A stretch of 64,000 nt of DNA, taken from Metaphire vulgaris. Taxonomy: Eukaryota > Annelida > Clitellata > Crassiclitellata > Megascolecidae. The notes beneath the pieces are model-generated. The model was given only the letters and a program-made list of their open reading frames with translations, was not told where the DNA came from and did not search any database. Shown here in pieces: positions 1-12,733 of the stretch; positions within the stretch are counted from its first letter, which is position 1, and the number at the start of each line of letters is the position of its first letter. Location of the stretch: the NCBI GenBank assembly GCA_018105865.1, contig CM030833.1, positions 12,199,381-12,263,380 of the forward strand. Reading direction: 5' to 3'. A program made the position numbers and the translations under genes.

Positions 1-323
1 TGTATTTCTACATTCTATAAAGACAGTCATTTTATAAAGAATGAAATTTATTGAACAGATGTGCAGAACCATTTGATAGGCCCTGTGCTCAACAAAAACT
101 GATCCCAAAACAAAAGGTATCAAATTCTGTTAGCTAAGCAAATGGCAAAGAGAATGCTTTCACTGCAAATTCAAATTTAAACAAAGTGCTTAAGATGCAT
201 AGCAAAGATGAACTGATAAAATCATTCCCTTACATCATGTATCAAACAAATGCCACAGTTAAGAGAATTAAATAAATTCAGCACAGAGCCATAAACTATC
301 TCTATAAAGCAAATGTTATGAAC

Positions 324-432
324 TTTGGAAATTGATCTTTGTCCGATCCAAAGGTGCAATCGTAGTCTTGGCAACAGCACCAGCAATGGCCCCAGCAGCC
401 AGTGATGTTATTATCTTGTACGTGCGTGGAAT
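324..432 (-). CDS. SLC25A42: SLC25A42-like mitochondrial carrier, coding exon 2 (partial gene)
   Basis: Read on the minus strand, this exon encodes 36 residues beginning IPRTYKII. They include a glycine/alanine-rich first transmembrane helix ([14 protein letters not shown]) and the mitochondrial-carrier signature [11 protein letters not shown], which matches the PX[DE]XX[KR] motif closing helix 1. The stretch closely resembles SLC25A42, the inner-membrane carrier that imports coenzyme A in exchange for adenine nucleotides. The acceptor is clear (TTTTTTACAG just before ATT at 432). The donor (CCAAA/GTTCAT) is weak and leaves phase 1. Later exons would lie left of base 1; bases 1-300 show none. 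The family call is firm. The exact member is inferred from this one exon and could be a close relative such as SLC25A16. Confidence 0.8.
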
Positions 433-622
433 CTGTAAAAAATAAATAATTTTGCAGTAATGCTAGGTACTGATAAATTTTTATCAGAAATGAAGTGATG
501 ATGATTATCATGATGGTGACTGTAATACACATTCTGAAATTTTATAACAATCATTTGAAATTCTGAAATTAAACAACAGTTAAAAAGTCATTAATTTCAT
601 GAAATGTGCCATAAAAACATAC

Positions 623-763
623 ACGCTCGTTAATTGTATGTAAATCGGCCTTTTCAGTCAGCTCTTCCGATTTGTTCCCTCTGATTCCCGTTGATGAAAC
701 AAAATTCTCTTCCACCTTTGACTGTATTGTTTCTATTGGATTATCCCTGACTTTCATAACCAT
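623..763 (-). CDS. SLC25A42: SLC25A42-like mitochondrial carrier, N-terminal coding exon
   Basis: An ATG at 763 opens 47 codons (MVMKVRDNPIETIQ... to ...LHTINER). The exon ends at a good donor, CGT/GTATGT, in phase 0, which joins in frame to the exon starting at 432. The residues are hydrophilic and have no recognisable domain. This fits the variable matrix- or cytosol-facing N-terminus of mitochondrial carriers, which carry no cleavable targeting peptide. The link to the next exon rests on splice-phase agreement and on the expected distance to the first transmembrane helix. The promoter and any 5' UTR exon upstream of 763 were not identified. Confidence 0.65.
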
Positions 764-1323
764 TCTTTATGTGATATGATGTTCAGCTGTAAAACATACC
801 ACAGAAAATAGTGTTTAAAGTTATGAAATATGAGACACAACTAAATAACATTTTAAAACTGCATACATAAATATTCTCTTCTTGTCCATCTTTATGCATC
901 ATACAAATAGAAATTGATAATCACTTTCTCTAAAAACAAAAATTTTCCCAACACTATAAAATGAAAAATCAATGGAAATCAATAAATATAATAACAGTGC
1001 ATTAAACTCTGGATACAGCAATTTACTAAAGAGATCAAAGAAATTCTGGAGCACAAAATGCAGATAATTTTAGAGTACTGAAAGAGGCTGAAAAAATGCT
1101 ATGATGCAAAGAAAGTCATATTAAGAGGATTTTACTCTAAACACACTTATTCATTATTCTTTAGAAAAACATAGTAAAATTTTGACTAATTAAATTTCTA
1201 ACTGAAATTTTCAGAAGAGGTCTTGTACAAATAAATATAATGATTTTTTAAAATAAAATACAGGTACCAACTGTTGGTAAAGCAACTATTACTTTCAAAC
1301 TGCATATTTTAACCCTTATACTG

Positions 1324-1421
<98 letters not shown>

Positions 1422-1985
1422 AACAGCTTATATTTTGCATCAAAATGGTTCCAGCAAAAACCTGAGTTAAGATATAAATATAATAATTACAGTCAAAGCA
1501 TCAAGAATGAGAACAGTGTTATCACAGTCTAACAGCTGTTCATCATGTCAAAAGTTAACAAACAAGTTAGGTAACGGAGTAAATAGTACGTATTCAGAGA
1601 TCAAAAGTCTGTTCTCTGATGAAAACAGGAAAAGTACTCAGATAAGACACATTCTTTCTTGCAGCCTTTCTTTTCACCCATGTATAAAGCAGTTGAACAA
1701 TCTGTCTTTGTGACCAGTCAGTCCACTTTATATGCTACTTGCAGCCCAGTTTGAGTCAATGATCTTGGTCAAAGTATGCAATGCAACGTTCAAGTACTAT
1801 GCTTACCAACACAATGCCGCACTGATCAAAAATAAAATTTGAAGCATTTATATAATAGAAATTTCACCACTTCTATGACTGAGGGACTACATTATCCATA
1901 ACATTCATCCACAGTAAATACTTATTGAGAAAATATTTTAGAATTAACCCAACTCAGGTACTCCTGAACCTGACTATCATGTACA
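764..1985. other. Non-coding stretch with a long TA microsatellite
   Basis: AT-rich DNA upstream of the carrier gene. A (TA)n tract runs from about 1327 to 1418. I see no credible gene; the 68-codon plus-strand ORF at 1507-1713 has no recognisable feature. Confidence 0.5.
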
Positions 1986-2011
1986 ATTGTGTCATCCAAG
2001 TTTAAATAATT

Positions 2012-2374
2012 TTGTCAATTGTACAAGCAGATGCTGAACGTCAGAACGAAGCTGTCATTTCAGAACTTCATAAAATCTGTAATGATTTACATTTTATAGA
2101 AATTCATAAAATGAGCAGAATTTTTCCAAAATTGGTGAACCTTTACAGAATATATAATGTTTTGCCTGTCAACAGTGCATCAGCTGAACGGAATTTTAGC
2201 AGACCGAAGCAAATAAAAAGCTACACACACTCAACTATGGATAAGATCCGATTGTCGGACTTGTCATTGTTAAATATTGAAAAGAAATTTTCAGAAAATT
2301 TAGATGTTAAAAGTGTAGTTGACACTTTTGCTAAAATGAAGAACAGATGTAAACAGTGTAGTGTGTACAGTTAA
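2012..2374 (+). pseudogene. hAT transposase C-terminal dimerisation remnant
   Basis: This 120-codon open stretch contains LVNLYRIYNVLPVNSASAER followed by NFS, then a basic segment and SDLSLLNIEKKF. That is the layout of the hAT C-terminal dimerisation region (LP..SA.AER.FS..K.IK...RS.M...RLS.L.LL.IE), including the ZMYM-like domesticated branch. The catalytic RNase-H-like part and the zinc finger are absent upstream, and no inverted ends are visible. It is best read as a 5'-truncated, inactive copy. It might instead be a last exon of a domesticated gene, but I see no acceptor to support that. Confidence 0.7.
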
Positions 2375-2639
2375 GCAGTACCAATACCATACATATTGGT
2401 ATTTGCTGTATTATTAAATGTTTTGTATATAAATGTTTAAAAATAAATAAATTATCTTCTAATTAAAGCATTGAAAATCTTCCTAGAAGTTCTACATTCA
2501 CAAATACCAGTCTTCTTATTGATTTCAATCATTTCATGTAAGGTGTACCGTAACGTTATAAAGTACAGTGCATTGGCGGCCTTGGCCTCGTTCTCTGAAA
2601 TTTGACCCCCCTGGTCCAAATTCCTGGATCTGCCACTGG

Positions 2640-3779
2640 GACCCAGATACTCATACATGCAATTTCCAGGTACTTGAATACATGCCAAGTACCAAGTATT
2701 ATAACAATGTCTGCAAGCCGCCATATACAGTATCAGTAAACACACTGACATATATCATTAGTGCTTAATGAATGCTGAATACAAACTACCGGTATATGGC
2801 ATGCTGGCTTATATGTTATAAGACATCTAGGCCTATATCTATGTCTGGTTCTGATTCTTTATTTCCAAGAAGTCACAATGAAGTTGGATGTTCGATGTCT
2901 GGTTAAATTATTCAGCTGTCAAATTTATTGAATTGTTAAGATTGACGAGAGCAATTTTGAAAATTTTTCAACACCACCAACATACTAGCAAATTTTTGAT
3001 GATGTTGAATTTTGCAAAACATTTACAACATACACATCAACTGTAATTACAAAGAACAATGTTCACTCCACAGCATGTTGAAACTCAAACCATCATGCTT
3101 TGAATGAAACTTCTGTTTCACTTGAAAATTTTCTGTAGCACTAAATGCACAGAGCAACCTGAACAATCTTTGGTTCTCACTCCTATTCAGTCGATTTCTA
3201 TGCTGTGGAACTCATTGCATGCTCTGATCTGAGTACGTTATTTAACTACACTGCAAATTCTTGAGTGATCAAAAGCTAAGACTAAAATCCATCTGTTTAC
3301 TTATGTGGTGCAAGGTCTTGTTCAGTTTTCTAGCCAATCTTCGATGAAGCCAAAAAAACTTGGAAAAATTAATAACAATATACAGACCATCAGTCATTGC
3401 AGGCTGTAATCCTATCCTTTCACTTCCCATCATTAGTAAATTTTGGACTAACTTGAAATTTAAACAGTCTGTAACCTTCAAATTTGCCGACAATTGGTAA
3501 CATATTGTCAACAAAGTTGTCAGCTATTTTGTGACTGGTCTATGGCATATCGTTGGCTTTGTTGTGACTTGATCATAACATTTTCACAAGTTGATAAATG
3601 CACTCTATTGACACTAACCTATAGATAAGCACACAAAAGTGCCGACAGTGGGCTTTCACTTCATCCCATGTTCGATGGCTACATCCCTGCTCGAAGGACT
3701 ATACGAAGAAATTAAACCACAATAGAAACCAGCTGAGATGCTAAGGCATGGACAGGTAATAATAATAATAATAATAATA

Positions 3780-3831
<52 letters not shown>

Positions 3832-4496
3832 CACTAATGTAATAATAGTTATAATAATAATAATAATAATCGAAGGTACTTCAAAATCCATCCGCAGAAG
3901 ACCAGGTCATTCCAGAGATCATTCAGAAGGAAAGAGCAAGACCGACTATAAAGGAAAAGGTAAATGAAAGAGATGTGTTTTAAGCCTGGATCTGAAAAGG
4001 TAGTGCAAATAAAGCCAGCGACCGCAAAAAGTGGCAAAAAACTGACTTCTTCAAATTGAAGACCGCACACCGTGATAATAATAAATGGCAACAGAACTTT
4101 TCGCACTAGGGACCACACGCCCCATGAATTCTAACGAATGTTCCCATAACTAGGTCTAACCCCTCAGCAACGCTCACAGTAAACGCTAAAAGAAGTGTGT
4201 CAACGTATGCTCTTATTCAAATACACATGAAAGAACGACTCACGACCAAACAAGCGATGACCTTCGTGTTGAAAATCTGAAAATCATACTGCGCTATATA
4301 AATACCAAATCATCTGAAAAGTTATTATGTTTTTCACAATCTCACATCGCAGCGGCCATGATGTTTTCCGTCGGCTATTTAAAGCCTTTGACCTTTAACC
4401 CGAATCAAAACATAGAGCATAGTGACTATATAGTAAGTAAATAAGTAAGTAAGTAAGTAAGCAACGTTCAGGTTAGTAATCACTATCACTAATAAT
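2640..4496. other. Non-coding stretch with AAT arrays
   Basis: No credible gene seen on either strand. Contains interrupted (AAT)n arrays at about 3758-3830 and 3853-3870, and a short (TAAG)n tract near 4434-4461. Confidence 0.4.
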
Positions 4497-5552
4497 TAGT
4501 GCTGTTACGGTTTCACCTCGAGCAGTCTCGGTCGGTTTCGGTTCGGTTTGGACCGAAAAACCGCGGTTTCGGTTCGGTTCGGTTTTTAACCCTAGGTTAG
4601 GTTAGGCTAACCCTAACTCTAACCCTAATTAGCGATAGGTTAACCCTAACCCTATGACCTCTTTTTGCTTTCAGGGATTTTGGAGAGGAAAATGATACAA
4701 TTATGACCTCTTTTTGCTTGTCATGGTTTTTCGAGAGGAAAAAATAAAGAATGACCTTTTGAGGACTTTAATCAGAAATAAAAAATAAAATGACGTTACG
4801 CGATTTTTGAAAATGGGGTCGGCCCGTTGTGACGTCATATTTTAATCCGACGTTGCGTGACGTAATAATAAAAGTGACAAATTCGCGTGACGTCATTTAT
4901 GGACGGCCCCTTTATTTAGTCACCTCTTTTCAGTTGATGCAATTGCCAATATAGGTCTAATTTTAAACTTAGCATGATTTTAAGTGGCTTAGGAGGCATT
5001 ACTGCATGTGTGAAAATAATAATACTAATAATAATAACAGGGCTTGAACCCGCTCCGTTAGCCTCAGGGATATTTCTAGGATTGGGGATTTGGGGTGGGG
5101 GGGTGTCTACCTCAATTTTGAAGGTGTTCGGAGCTAATTGGCATTCCACACTAAACTGGCACTGCGCGACACTACTAATGCAGCCATTTTAAAATTGTTT
5201 TTACTGATTTCAATAATGACGTCAGACTCTGACTCATCATAGAGACATAGATATGACAGAAGAACAACACTCGTTATTTTAGCGTTTAAAAGCTGTGCAT
5301 TGATTGAACTGCATTTTAAATGCATTAAATAATTAAATGCATTTAATGCATTGAAAAAGAGATCTTAGGTTAGTAATTAACCCTAACCCCTAACCTAGGG
5401 TTTAATAATAGGTTAATTATAATTAACCCTAACCTAATTGAAACGGAAGAAAACCGTCCAATTTGCATGGTCAAAACCGTGGTTTCGGTTCGGTTCGGTT
5501 TTGACCGAAAAACCGCGGTTTCGGTTCGGTTCGGTTAACCGTAACAGCACTA
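4497..5552. mobile_element. hAT-type non-autonomous element with 8-bp TSD
   Basis: The element begins TAGTGCTGTTACGGTT and ends with the inverted counterpart AACCGTAACAGCACTA. It is flanked by perfect 8-bp direct repeats CTAATAAT (4489-4496 and 5553-5560), the hAT hallmark. Just inside each end are clustered repeats of CGGTTTCGGTTCGGTT on both strands, typical of hAT subterminal transposase-binding arrays. The interior carries scattered telomere-like CCCTAA units (4590-4660, 5365-5430) and a SINE-like fragment near 4965-5075. No transposase reading frame remains. Confidence 0.85.
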
Positions 5553-5585
5553 CTAATAATCACTATGCACAGAGTACATAGACAT

Positions 5586-5758
<173 letters not shown>

Positions 5759-5914
5759 CTGCGCAATGGTAGAGGTCTTTGCTGGTCATACTCAGGGCCG
5801 CTGAGAGAATTTACAGGTCTCTGTGCAAAAGTCATGGGCCTCTGACCAGACAAGACCAAAGTCTGTGAAAAAGTTGATGACTGTCTTTTGCTTGTCGGTC
5901 GAATTTTCATAATT

Positions 5915-6165
5915 GGGGGCGGAAGATGGCAGAGTGGGTTACGTGCTGGAGCGTCAGGCTGACGGAGCGGGTTCAATCAAGCCCCGTTAGTGCTCCTAGT
6001 GGCTTTCAGTGCCTTTCACACAGACAGTAATGCCTTTATAATCCACTTTAAATCGTGCTAAGTAATTTAAGACTTAAAGTGGTTAGGAGGCTAAGTAAGC
6101 CTACATGTGTTAAAACCACAAGTAGAAAGTAAGTAAGAAATAAGTAAAATCTCGTTAATTTCTAT
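5915..6165 (+). mobile_element. tRNA-derived SINE
   Basis: A tRNA-like head contains an A box (TGGCAGAGTGG, 5927-5937) and a B box (GGTTCAATC, about 5969-5977), the internal RNA polymerase III promoter of tRNA-derived SINEs. A body follows, then a tail with AAGTAAGTAAG and the shared LINE-like end motif around 6150-6170. It is not a functional tRNA gene: no full cloverleaf closes. The reverse complement of the B-box region (GGGCTTGAACCCGCTCC) occurs near 5040, inside the neighbouring hAT element, pointing to a second diverged copy. Confidence 0.65.
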
Positions 6166-6359
6166 AGCGCTTTCAAAAGCAGCACCGAAGTAACTTATTC
6201 CTATGCGCTTTATTTTAGTATAAAGTAGGTGGCCAAAGGTGGGGGTCATTCATGCAGGACCATTTAATCAAAGGATCTTGTGGTTGGGACGTTACAGCTA
6301 TGGAGAAAATGATTTTTTAAGATAAATGCTTTGAGTTTAAGAAAGAAAGACTTGAGATG

Positions 6360-6700
6360 TTTCACAGGGGCGTCATTTTGGGGAGGGGCAGAGGGGCCGT
6401 GGCCTCCCAAAAAGATGAAGAAATAATGTATAGGTCTAATATATTAAATAAATCTGTTTTAAAATCGGGCACAGTGCCCGGGGTCCCGCGCAAAAACGCG
6501 ATGACTTTTTGGGTTTTTTGCTTGTCAACATTGATAAACGTTTGAAGATTAGGCCTACCTTTTTTGCTTGTCAACATTGAAAAACGTTTGGAGATTACCG
6601 TTTTTGTGCTTGTCAACATCTGATCTTCAGCAAGGGCTCCGCAGGCCGCCAGGTGCCCGGGGCCTCGCACTGATATGAGACGGGTCTGAGAAAGCCAAAG
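6360..6700. repeat. Repeat with three tandem TTTTTTGCTTGTCAACAT units
   Basis: Between 6505 and 6625 a roughly 45-bp unit is repeated three times: a T-run, GCTTGTCAACAT, then (in the first two) AAACGTTTG. The flanks (GGGGCGTCATTTTGGGGAGG on the left, GGTGCCCGGGGCCTCGCAC on the right) look like a degraded MITE, but clean inverted ends are not visible. Confidence 0.5.
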
Positions 6701-6719
6701 AAGACATTCATTCATTCAT

Positions 6720-8062
6720 TCATTCTTGGACGATTTCTATAGCGCTGTAACAAGGCTGAGGCCCACAACAAAAGCGCTTTAACATCTCAACTATACCCCA
6801 ACCCAAACAGATGCGTTTTAAGCTCTTGATGAAGTGTTCAGGAGTATCAGCCGTGGTGACGTGATCAGGAAGAGAATTCCACAAGATAGGGTTGCCGCGT
6901 GTAATGATCTCTCTCCAAACTTGGCAGTCTTGGAGGGAGGAGGAACCTGAAGTTTGACCAAGACGACTCGAACGGAGTGACGATCTCCTATCACTGCACT
7001 GCGGTGTCTTTACAAGAGAGGCGAGATACTCCGGACAGTACGGGTCATGCAGCACTCTGTACGTCAGCCAGCATCTCTTGAACACAATCCGCTCAGGGAC
7101 TCGAAGCCTATGAAGACGATCCCTGAGAAGTGGAGTTACGTGCTCACGCCAACGACATCCGAACACGATCCTCGCCGACTGATTAAGAATAGACTGCAGC
7201 CGATCCAGTTTATTGACCGGGAGACCCCACAACACACTATTGCAGTAATCAATCCTCGTTAGCACTAAGGCCTGAACCAAGTGAACGACACCGGATACAG
7301 GTAGATAGCGCCGGACTGATCGTATTCTTCTCAGTTGAAAGTGGCATCGCCTGATCACATCATTTAGGTACGGCTCAAATGACAGAGTACCATCAAAGAG
7401 GACCCCAGCAGCCTCGCACACTTGAGGGGACAATGGTAGCATCACCCATCACGAACGGTTTACGATTCACTAGCGTCCTTCTCCGAGGGGTGGTGACCCA
7501 GATAAACTCCGTTTTTCCAACATTAAGGGCCAATCGATTTTCCTCCGCCCACTTCGAGACGGCAGCCAGACACCCCAGGAACCGTTCCATTACCTCCACA
7601 TCGCCTGGGAGGCAGGACGAGTAAATCTGGGTGTCGTCAGCATAGCTGTGGGGCGACAGTCCAAAGGCCAAAATAATGGATCTAAGGTCAGCCGTGTAAA
7701 GAATGAAGAGTAATGGGCCAATTACCGACCGTTCAGGGACCCCACACCCAACACTCCGCCAACAGATAGATTCCTCCGCACGTTACGGATTGCAATCTGT
7801 CAGAGAGATAGCTAACTATCCACCGCAAGGAGCCACCCACACCGAATGATTTCTCAAGCCGATGAATGAGGACCTGATGATCAACCGAATCAAATGCCGA
7901 CGAGAGGTCAAGAAGGCATAGAAGTGCAAGCCTCCCGTTCGACACATCATCAACCAGATCAGATCGTTCGCTTCGAGTGACAACACGTTGTTTGTTGCAG
8001 AAGTATTGACAGACTTCAAACTTGTATAGTTCTACCGGCAGAGAAGCTGTAATATAGTGCAT
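6720..8062 (-). pseudogene. Non-LTR retrotransposon reverse transcriptase remnant, 3' part of ORF2
   Basis: Three overlapping open stretches in different frames cover the reverse transcriptase core and thumb. 8062-7733 has the palm motif LLDLSSAFDSVDH. 7671-7393 has the catalytic YADDTQIY and a thumb segment WAEENRLALNVGKTE. 7445-6720 has LVLTRIDYCNSVLWGLP and the C-terminal tail. Frame jumps near 7670-7740 and 7400 disable it. The endonuclease is missing, as expected after 5' truncation. The 3' end reads GCGCTATAGAAATCG followed by (GAATG)n at 6711-6726, resembling the simple-repeat tails of CR1/L2-like elements. Clade assignment is tentative. Confidence 0.85.
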
Positions 8063-8722
8063 GAGTTGTTTTATTGGCTCACGTTTTATCTCGATAAGAA
8101 CTATTGAAGAACCAGTTTCGCATTAGCTGAGCCAAGAGTTCAGATCACCGTGCATATGCCGTGTGGCTTTGAATAATAAATTTAAAATAATGTGTAACTG
8201 TCTGTGTCTGCATTTTGAATTTCTCGTAGCATTGTTTGCGTCTAAACAGCGTTGATCATTCGAAATGCCCATGGTTACAAAATGTGGTCAAGTTAATTTG
8301 GCAGGGATAGTGTTTGGCGGGTTTGCTTTGAAATTTTGATTTTACGCGCCCCATTTATATTGATTGTGTAGGCCCTATATATTGATTTGTAATGCCTATG
8401 AGCAATGGTAATTATATAATCGGGGCCTCAGAGTCGGTGAGTGACTTTGAGAAAAATGCATGCACTATTTGGGGGACAATCGAAACAATTTATTTTTTTA
8501 GCCTGAGTTTTGTTACCAGGTAACCAGGCTTACTGCAATTAACAACGTTATAGTTGCTGTAAACCCCGTCCTATGCCCAGAAATTATTCCAATCGTGGCA
8601 GTGATAGCTTAGCATAAGCTAGGGCTGCGGGTATAATGAGGCGATTTTTCGGAAAATATGCGATACTCGGAGGTCCTAAATATGCGGCGCTTAAAAAATT
8701 TAAAATATGCGATCACATAATC

Positions 8723-9053
8723 TAGGGGTGGCCATCTGGCGGCCCGCGGGCTGCATGCGGCCTGCCAGCTACTGATTGGCGGCCCGCGGGGCTTCTTTCC
8801 AAATATATGTTATTGATGCAAACAATATTGGTAATGAGTAAGACTTTTAGTTCCTGTCGTTAATTTAGTAAAATAGTAACTTACTTTAAACTGCTGTTTA
8901 ATTGCGACTGTTTCCAGTTGCGTGATCGCCGTGCATGATTGTCACTAAGCCTACTGTTGAAAACAATGTGCAAAATGCAACAAAAGCATGCGACTCTCCG
9001 CATGCTGATCAAAATTTATAATGGTTCTCTTCTAGCAAAAGGCTGGCCACCCC
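8723..9053. mobile_element. hAT-like MITE with TAGGGGTGGCCA ends
   Basis: The left end is TAGGGGTGGCCA, followed by GGCGGCCCGCGGGC; the right end is TGGCCACCCC. This matches the widespread hAT 'GGGGTGGCCAA...GGCCCGCGGG' type. The candidate TSD is imperfect (ACATAATC against CACAATCG), so the boundaries are approximate. Confidence 0.5.
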
Positions 9054-9234
9054 GACACAATCGCATTAAACCAGTAGTCCTAATTAGTATATAGGCTAGG
9101 CTAGTAGCCGTAGGCCCTAAATCACGCTTTGATCTATCGCAAAGGAGTGGGGCTGAGTGGCTTAAAAGTAACAAGCACCAACTAAAAATGCAAAGCAATG
9201 AAGGTTTGGAACAGGCGAGATTAAAACAGTTACA

Positions 9235-11001
9235 GTCCAGTTATGTGCAAAAGAGGAACAAATCAACAGCTACAAACAAAGTTTTGCAGAGTATGAAAAC
9301 AAATTAGCAAAAGACATCAAACGGAACAGTAAGAGTTTTTATGGATATGCAAGAAGTAAGATGAAGGAAAAGAAAAGTGGGACCATTAGTAGCTGATTCT
9401 GGAGAAACAGTGACGGATGACATGGAAACAGAAACAATTTGAACGATTACTTTGGATCAGTGTTCACAAAGAAAATACAACCAACATACCAAAGCCCATT
9501 AATTTATTTTGTGGAAAAGAGGAGGAAGCATTATCAGACATAAATTGCAGTAAAGAGTGTGTCCTGGAAATTCTGAGTCAAATGAAAACTGACAAAAGCC
9601 CTGTTTAGACAATATACACCCAAAATTTCTGTATGAGGTAAGACATGAGGTTAGTGAGGTAATAGCCACAATATTCAATATGTCACTTAAATCAGGAATA
9701 GTCCTAGGGACTGGAGGGATGCAGTAGTCACTCCTATATTCAAAAAGGGTAACCGTGGGGAGCCAGGAAATTATAGGCCTGTTAGTCTGACCTGTATAGT
9801 GTGTAAAGTTCTGGAGAAAATAATGAAAGCAAATATATTGACCATCTTATGAGACACAAGATTTTAAGTTTAGCCAGCATGGGTTTATTAAGGGAAGATC
9901 TTGCCAAACATACTGGACTTTTGGAGGAGATTCACGACAAGCTAGATGAGGGAAAGGCAGTTGATGTAGTATACCTGGACTTTGCAAAAGCATTTGATAA
10001 AGTACCATTCAAGACTGGCAGTCAAGCTTCATGCCAGTGGAATTAGAGGTAAAGTTCTTGGATGGATAAAAAACTGGCAGAGCAGAAGACAGAAGGTAGG
10101 TATAAGAGGCAAGTATTCAGATTGGGCTGAGGTCATAAGTGGGGTGCCACAAGGTTCAGTGTTGGGACCTCTATTGTTTTTAATATACATCAACGACATC
10201 GATGATGATATAATGTCAAAAATTTCAAAATTCGCTGATGACACAAAACTGTGTGGACAGAGTGATAGTGAAGCAGAAGAAAAATTTACAACAAGACCTT
10301 AATAGACTATCCCAGTGGTCGGCAGATTGGCAAATGCTTTTAATGAGATAAATGCTCGGTGATGCACATTGGGAAGAAGGGGACAGATCATGAGTTTAGT
10401 TATGGGAAGGGACTAAAAGTGACAAACGAGGAGAAAGATCTAGGGTCATCATGCATAACAGCTTAAAGCCATCTAGGCAATGTGCAGAGGCAGCTAAAAA
10501 GGCCAACAAAATTCTAGGTATGATCAAGAGAACGATAGTGAGCAGAGAGAAGGATGTAATAATAAGACTTTACAAGACATTGGTACGTCCACATTTAGAG
10601 TATTGTGTTCAAATGGTGTCCATTCCTGAAGAAAGACTGCTGACCTTAGAAAGAGTGCAACACAGACTGCAACAAAGATGATCAAGGGATATCACAAACT
10701 AACCTATGAGGAAAGGCTAAATCACTGTGGATTGACAACCCTGGAAAAAAAGAAGAGAGAGATGATTTGACATACAAAATACTAACAAACAAAGTGGAAA
10801 TGCCAAAGGAAAGATTTTTACAATGAAGTATGATCGAACCAGAGGACACAGCATGAAACTGTTCAAGAAACGGGTTGGGAGACATAAACAGCATTTTTTA
10901 GTGCAAGAGTGGTGGACAGATGGAATGAACTGGATGAGGGGATAGTAACGGCCACAACTGTAAACGAGTTCAAAATAAACCTCAGTAGTTTAGGATATTA
11001 G
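9235..11001 (+). pseudogene. Non-LTR retrotransposon reverse transcriptase remnant, broken frames
   Basis: Fragments in several frames follow the order of a jockey/CR1-type ORF2: NYRPVSLTCIVCKVLEKI near 9770, VVYLDFAKAFDKVP near 9970-10010, GVPQGSVLGPLLFLIYINDI near 10140-10200, the catalytic FADDTKL near 10230, EKDLGSS and LKPSRQCAEAAKKANKILG near 10435-10520, LVRPHLEYCVQ near 10580, and the terminal FFSARVVDRWNELDE ending at a stop at 10999-11001. At least six frame changes or stops make it inactive. It lies on the opposite strand to the 6.7-8.1 kb copy and has different residues, so it is a different family. Confidence 0.88.
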
Positions 11002-12509
11002 ATTGGACGGGAGCAACAGTGGTTCTCACACAGGGCAGTCCCTACTGAACCACTTTAAACCTTGTTATATTATATTATTATAACAAATGTGAATGTGAAT
11101 TTGTTTGATTATCGTTGAAAACTATAGCGTTGAATTTTGCAAGGCACTCGAAATGCGAAACGGACACACGCCTAGGAGCTTCGTTTCAACATAGGCCTAC
11201 TTCACATATTAAGAACGTCTGCAAGGCCTATGCTTCGCTCAAAGCATAACACTCCAAACAAACATATCTGTTGTAATTAGTCACTTTATATTAGTCATAC
11301 TGGTTCGCAAATGTCAAAGGACACATTAATAGGCCTAGGCCTACTGTATATCAGGCCACAGTAAAAATGGCAAAGCAAAATTTTATTCCTAAGAATTGAC
11401 ATTTCATCAGATAAGTCATTAACATAATGTGGCGCCCATTTTTAAAGTGTTACAGTAATCTATTTTAAAATAAGGCAATCGAGTGTCAAGATAGCTTAAT
11501 AGAATTTAAGAGCCTATTCTAAATAAAACAATAGTTAAAAATAATTGATCGGGCTTCCTGCTATAATAATGACAACGTTTGGCATAAGTGTCGGTAACCG
11601 GCATCCATGGTCCATATTTAGCGACGCTGAGTGAGTCTGTGTTTAATCACTCGATTGCAGAAACGCCTTTTAATTTTTATTGGTTATGGAAACAGCTTTC
11701 CATGCATTGGAAAAATAAGCTAGTTCCCAGGATCGTGTTACAGTTGAAATTACTACCCTTGTTAGAGGGGGAATGGAAGCGAACACCAGAGTAAAGTTCA
11801 CAGCGGTCGGTCCAAGGAAGTGCATGGTTAAAATCCGTGTAATTGACAGTGTCCTGGACTGACTTGACTCGCGTTCTAAGGTACACGCCCTTTTCACAAC
11901 CCTCCACACACTCAAGATTGCTTCATGAATGTCGAACATGGGCGATTTGTTACGCATAAAGACCAAACAGCTTGCCAGATAAATTCTTTTTGCGAATAGC
12001 CCGTAAGATTTCGTCTCAAAGAGACGATGCGTGATTTTTACGTAAATGGATAAAGAACGTGATTGATGACAACGGACATTGACAATCCTCTTGGCGTATC
12101 TGATCACTCGAACTGAAAAGTCGAGTTGTATCCGGGATGCACTTAATTATAAACCGACTGCAGTCACTTTCAATTAGAACGGTGCTTCACGATTGCAGCA
12201 AATGAGTCTGAAATTGCGTTTAACCAGGCATTTTGAAATGTTTTAGCAGACAAATGAAAGTAGCAAGAAAATTTAAGGTCAAGAATAATCTCTGACAAAT
12301 GCAGCTTTCATTTTTAAAAGTGAAGGCGTTTTTAAAGCATGCTATCTTATCAGTCGAGTCTCGGTAAGATGGCTAAAGCAAAATCTCAAGTAAACGGGAT
12401 TGCGCAAAAATCAAGAACCTAGGTTCTAAAAAGCTGCCATCGGACAAGATTAACAAAGGGAAAATATCTCTCTTTCGCACACCTCACGACTGTGCCAGAC
12501 AAGCTGGAT
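11002..12509. other. Non-coding stretch, nothing recognised
   Basis: AT-rich unique-looking DNA after the LINE remnant. The longest ORFs (145 codons at 12107-11670 and its overlapping frame) show no domain, signal or splice pattern that I can support. Confidence 0.4.
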
Positions 12510-12733
12510 CAGTGGCATAGTCAAAAGTAGATTTGGGGCGTTAAACCCCCCTTGGATGCTGGACCGAAAAAAAGTTCATAGCATTTCACATTTTTATTTT
12601 CGGACGCGGTTTTGGGGGTTAAAAACACCCTTTGGTTGCTCGGAACCAAAATTTTTGTAGAGCAAGCAGCACAATTAAGTAAGGTGACGACGTTTTTTGT
12701 TTTTTTTGCTTGTCGGCACTGGCTACGCCACTG
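12510..12733. mobile_element. MITE with CAGTGGC(A/G)TAG ends
   Basis: The ends are CAGTGGCATAG on the left and CTACGCCACTG on the right, the same family as 60810-61036 and 59398-59681. It carries the shared internal core TTTTTTGCTTGTCGG near 12705. The TSD is degraded. Confidence 0.6.

Noticed and set aside
2565..2638. 74-bp unit between CAGTGCATTGGCGGCC and GGATCTGCCACTG
   Set aside because: Looks MITE-like, but no target duplication is visible and the ends match only partly.
4590..4660. CCCTAA-like units as an interstitial telomere
   Set aside because: Short, imperfect and confined to a delimited hAT element, so not evidence of a chromosome end or fusion.
5915..5990. Functional tRNA gene
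   Set aside because: A and B boxes are present but the acceptor and anticodon stems do not pair; it fits a SINE head better.
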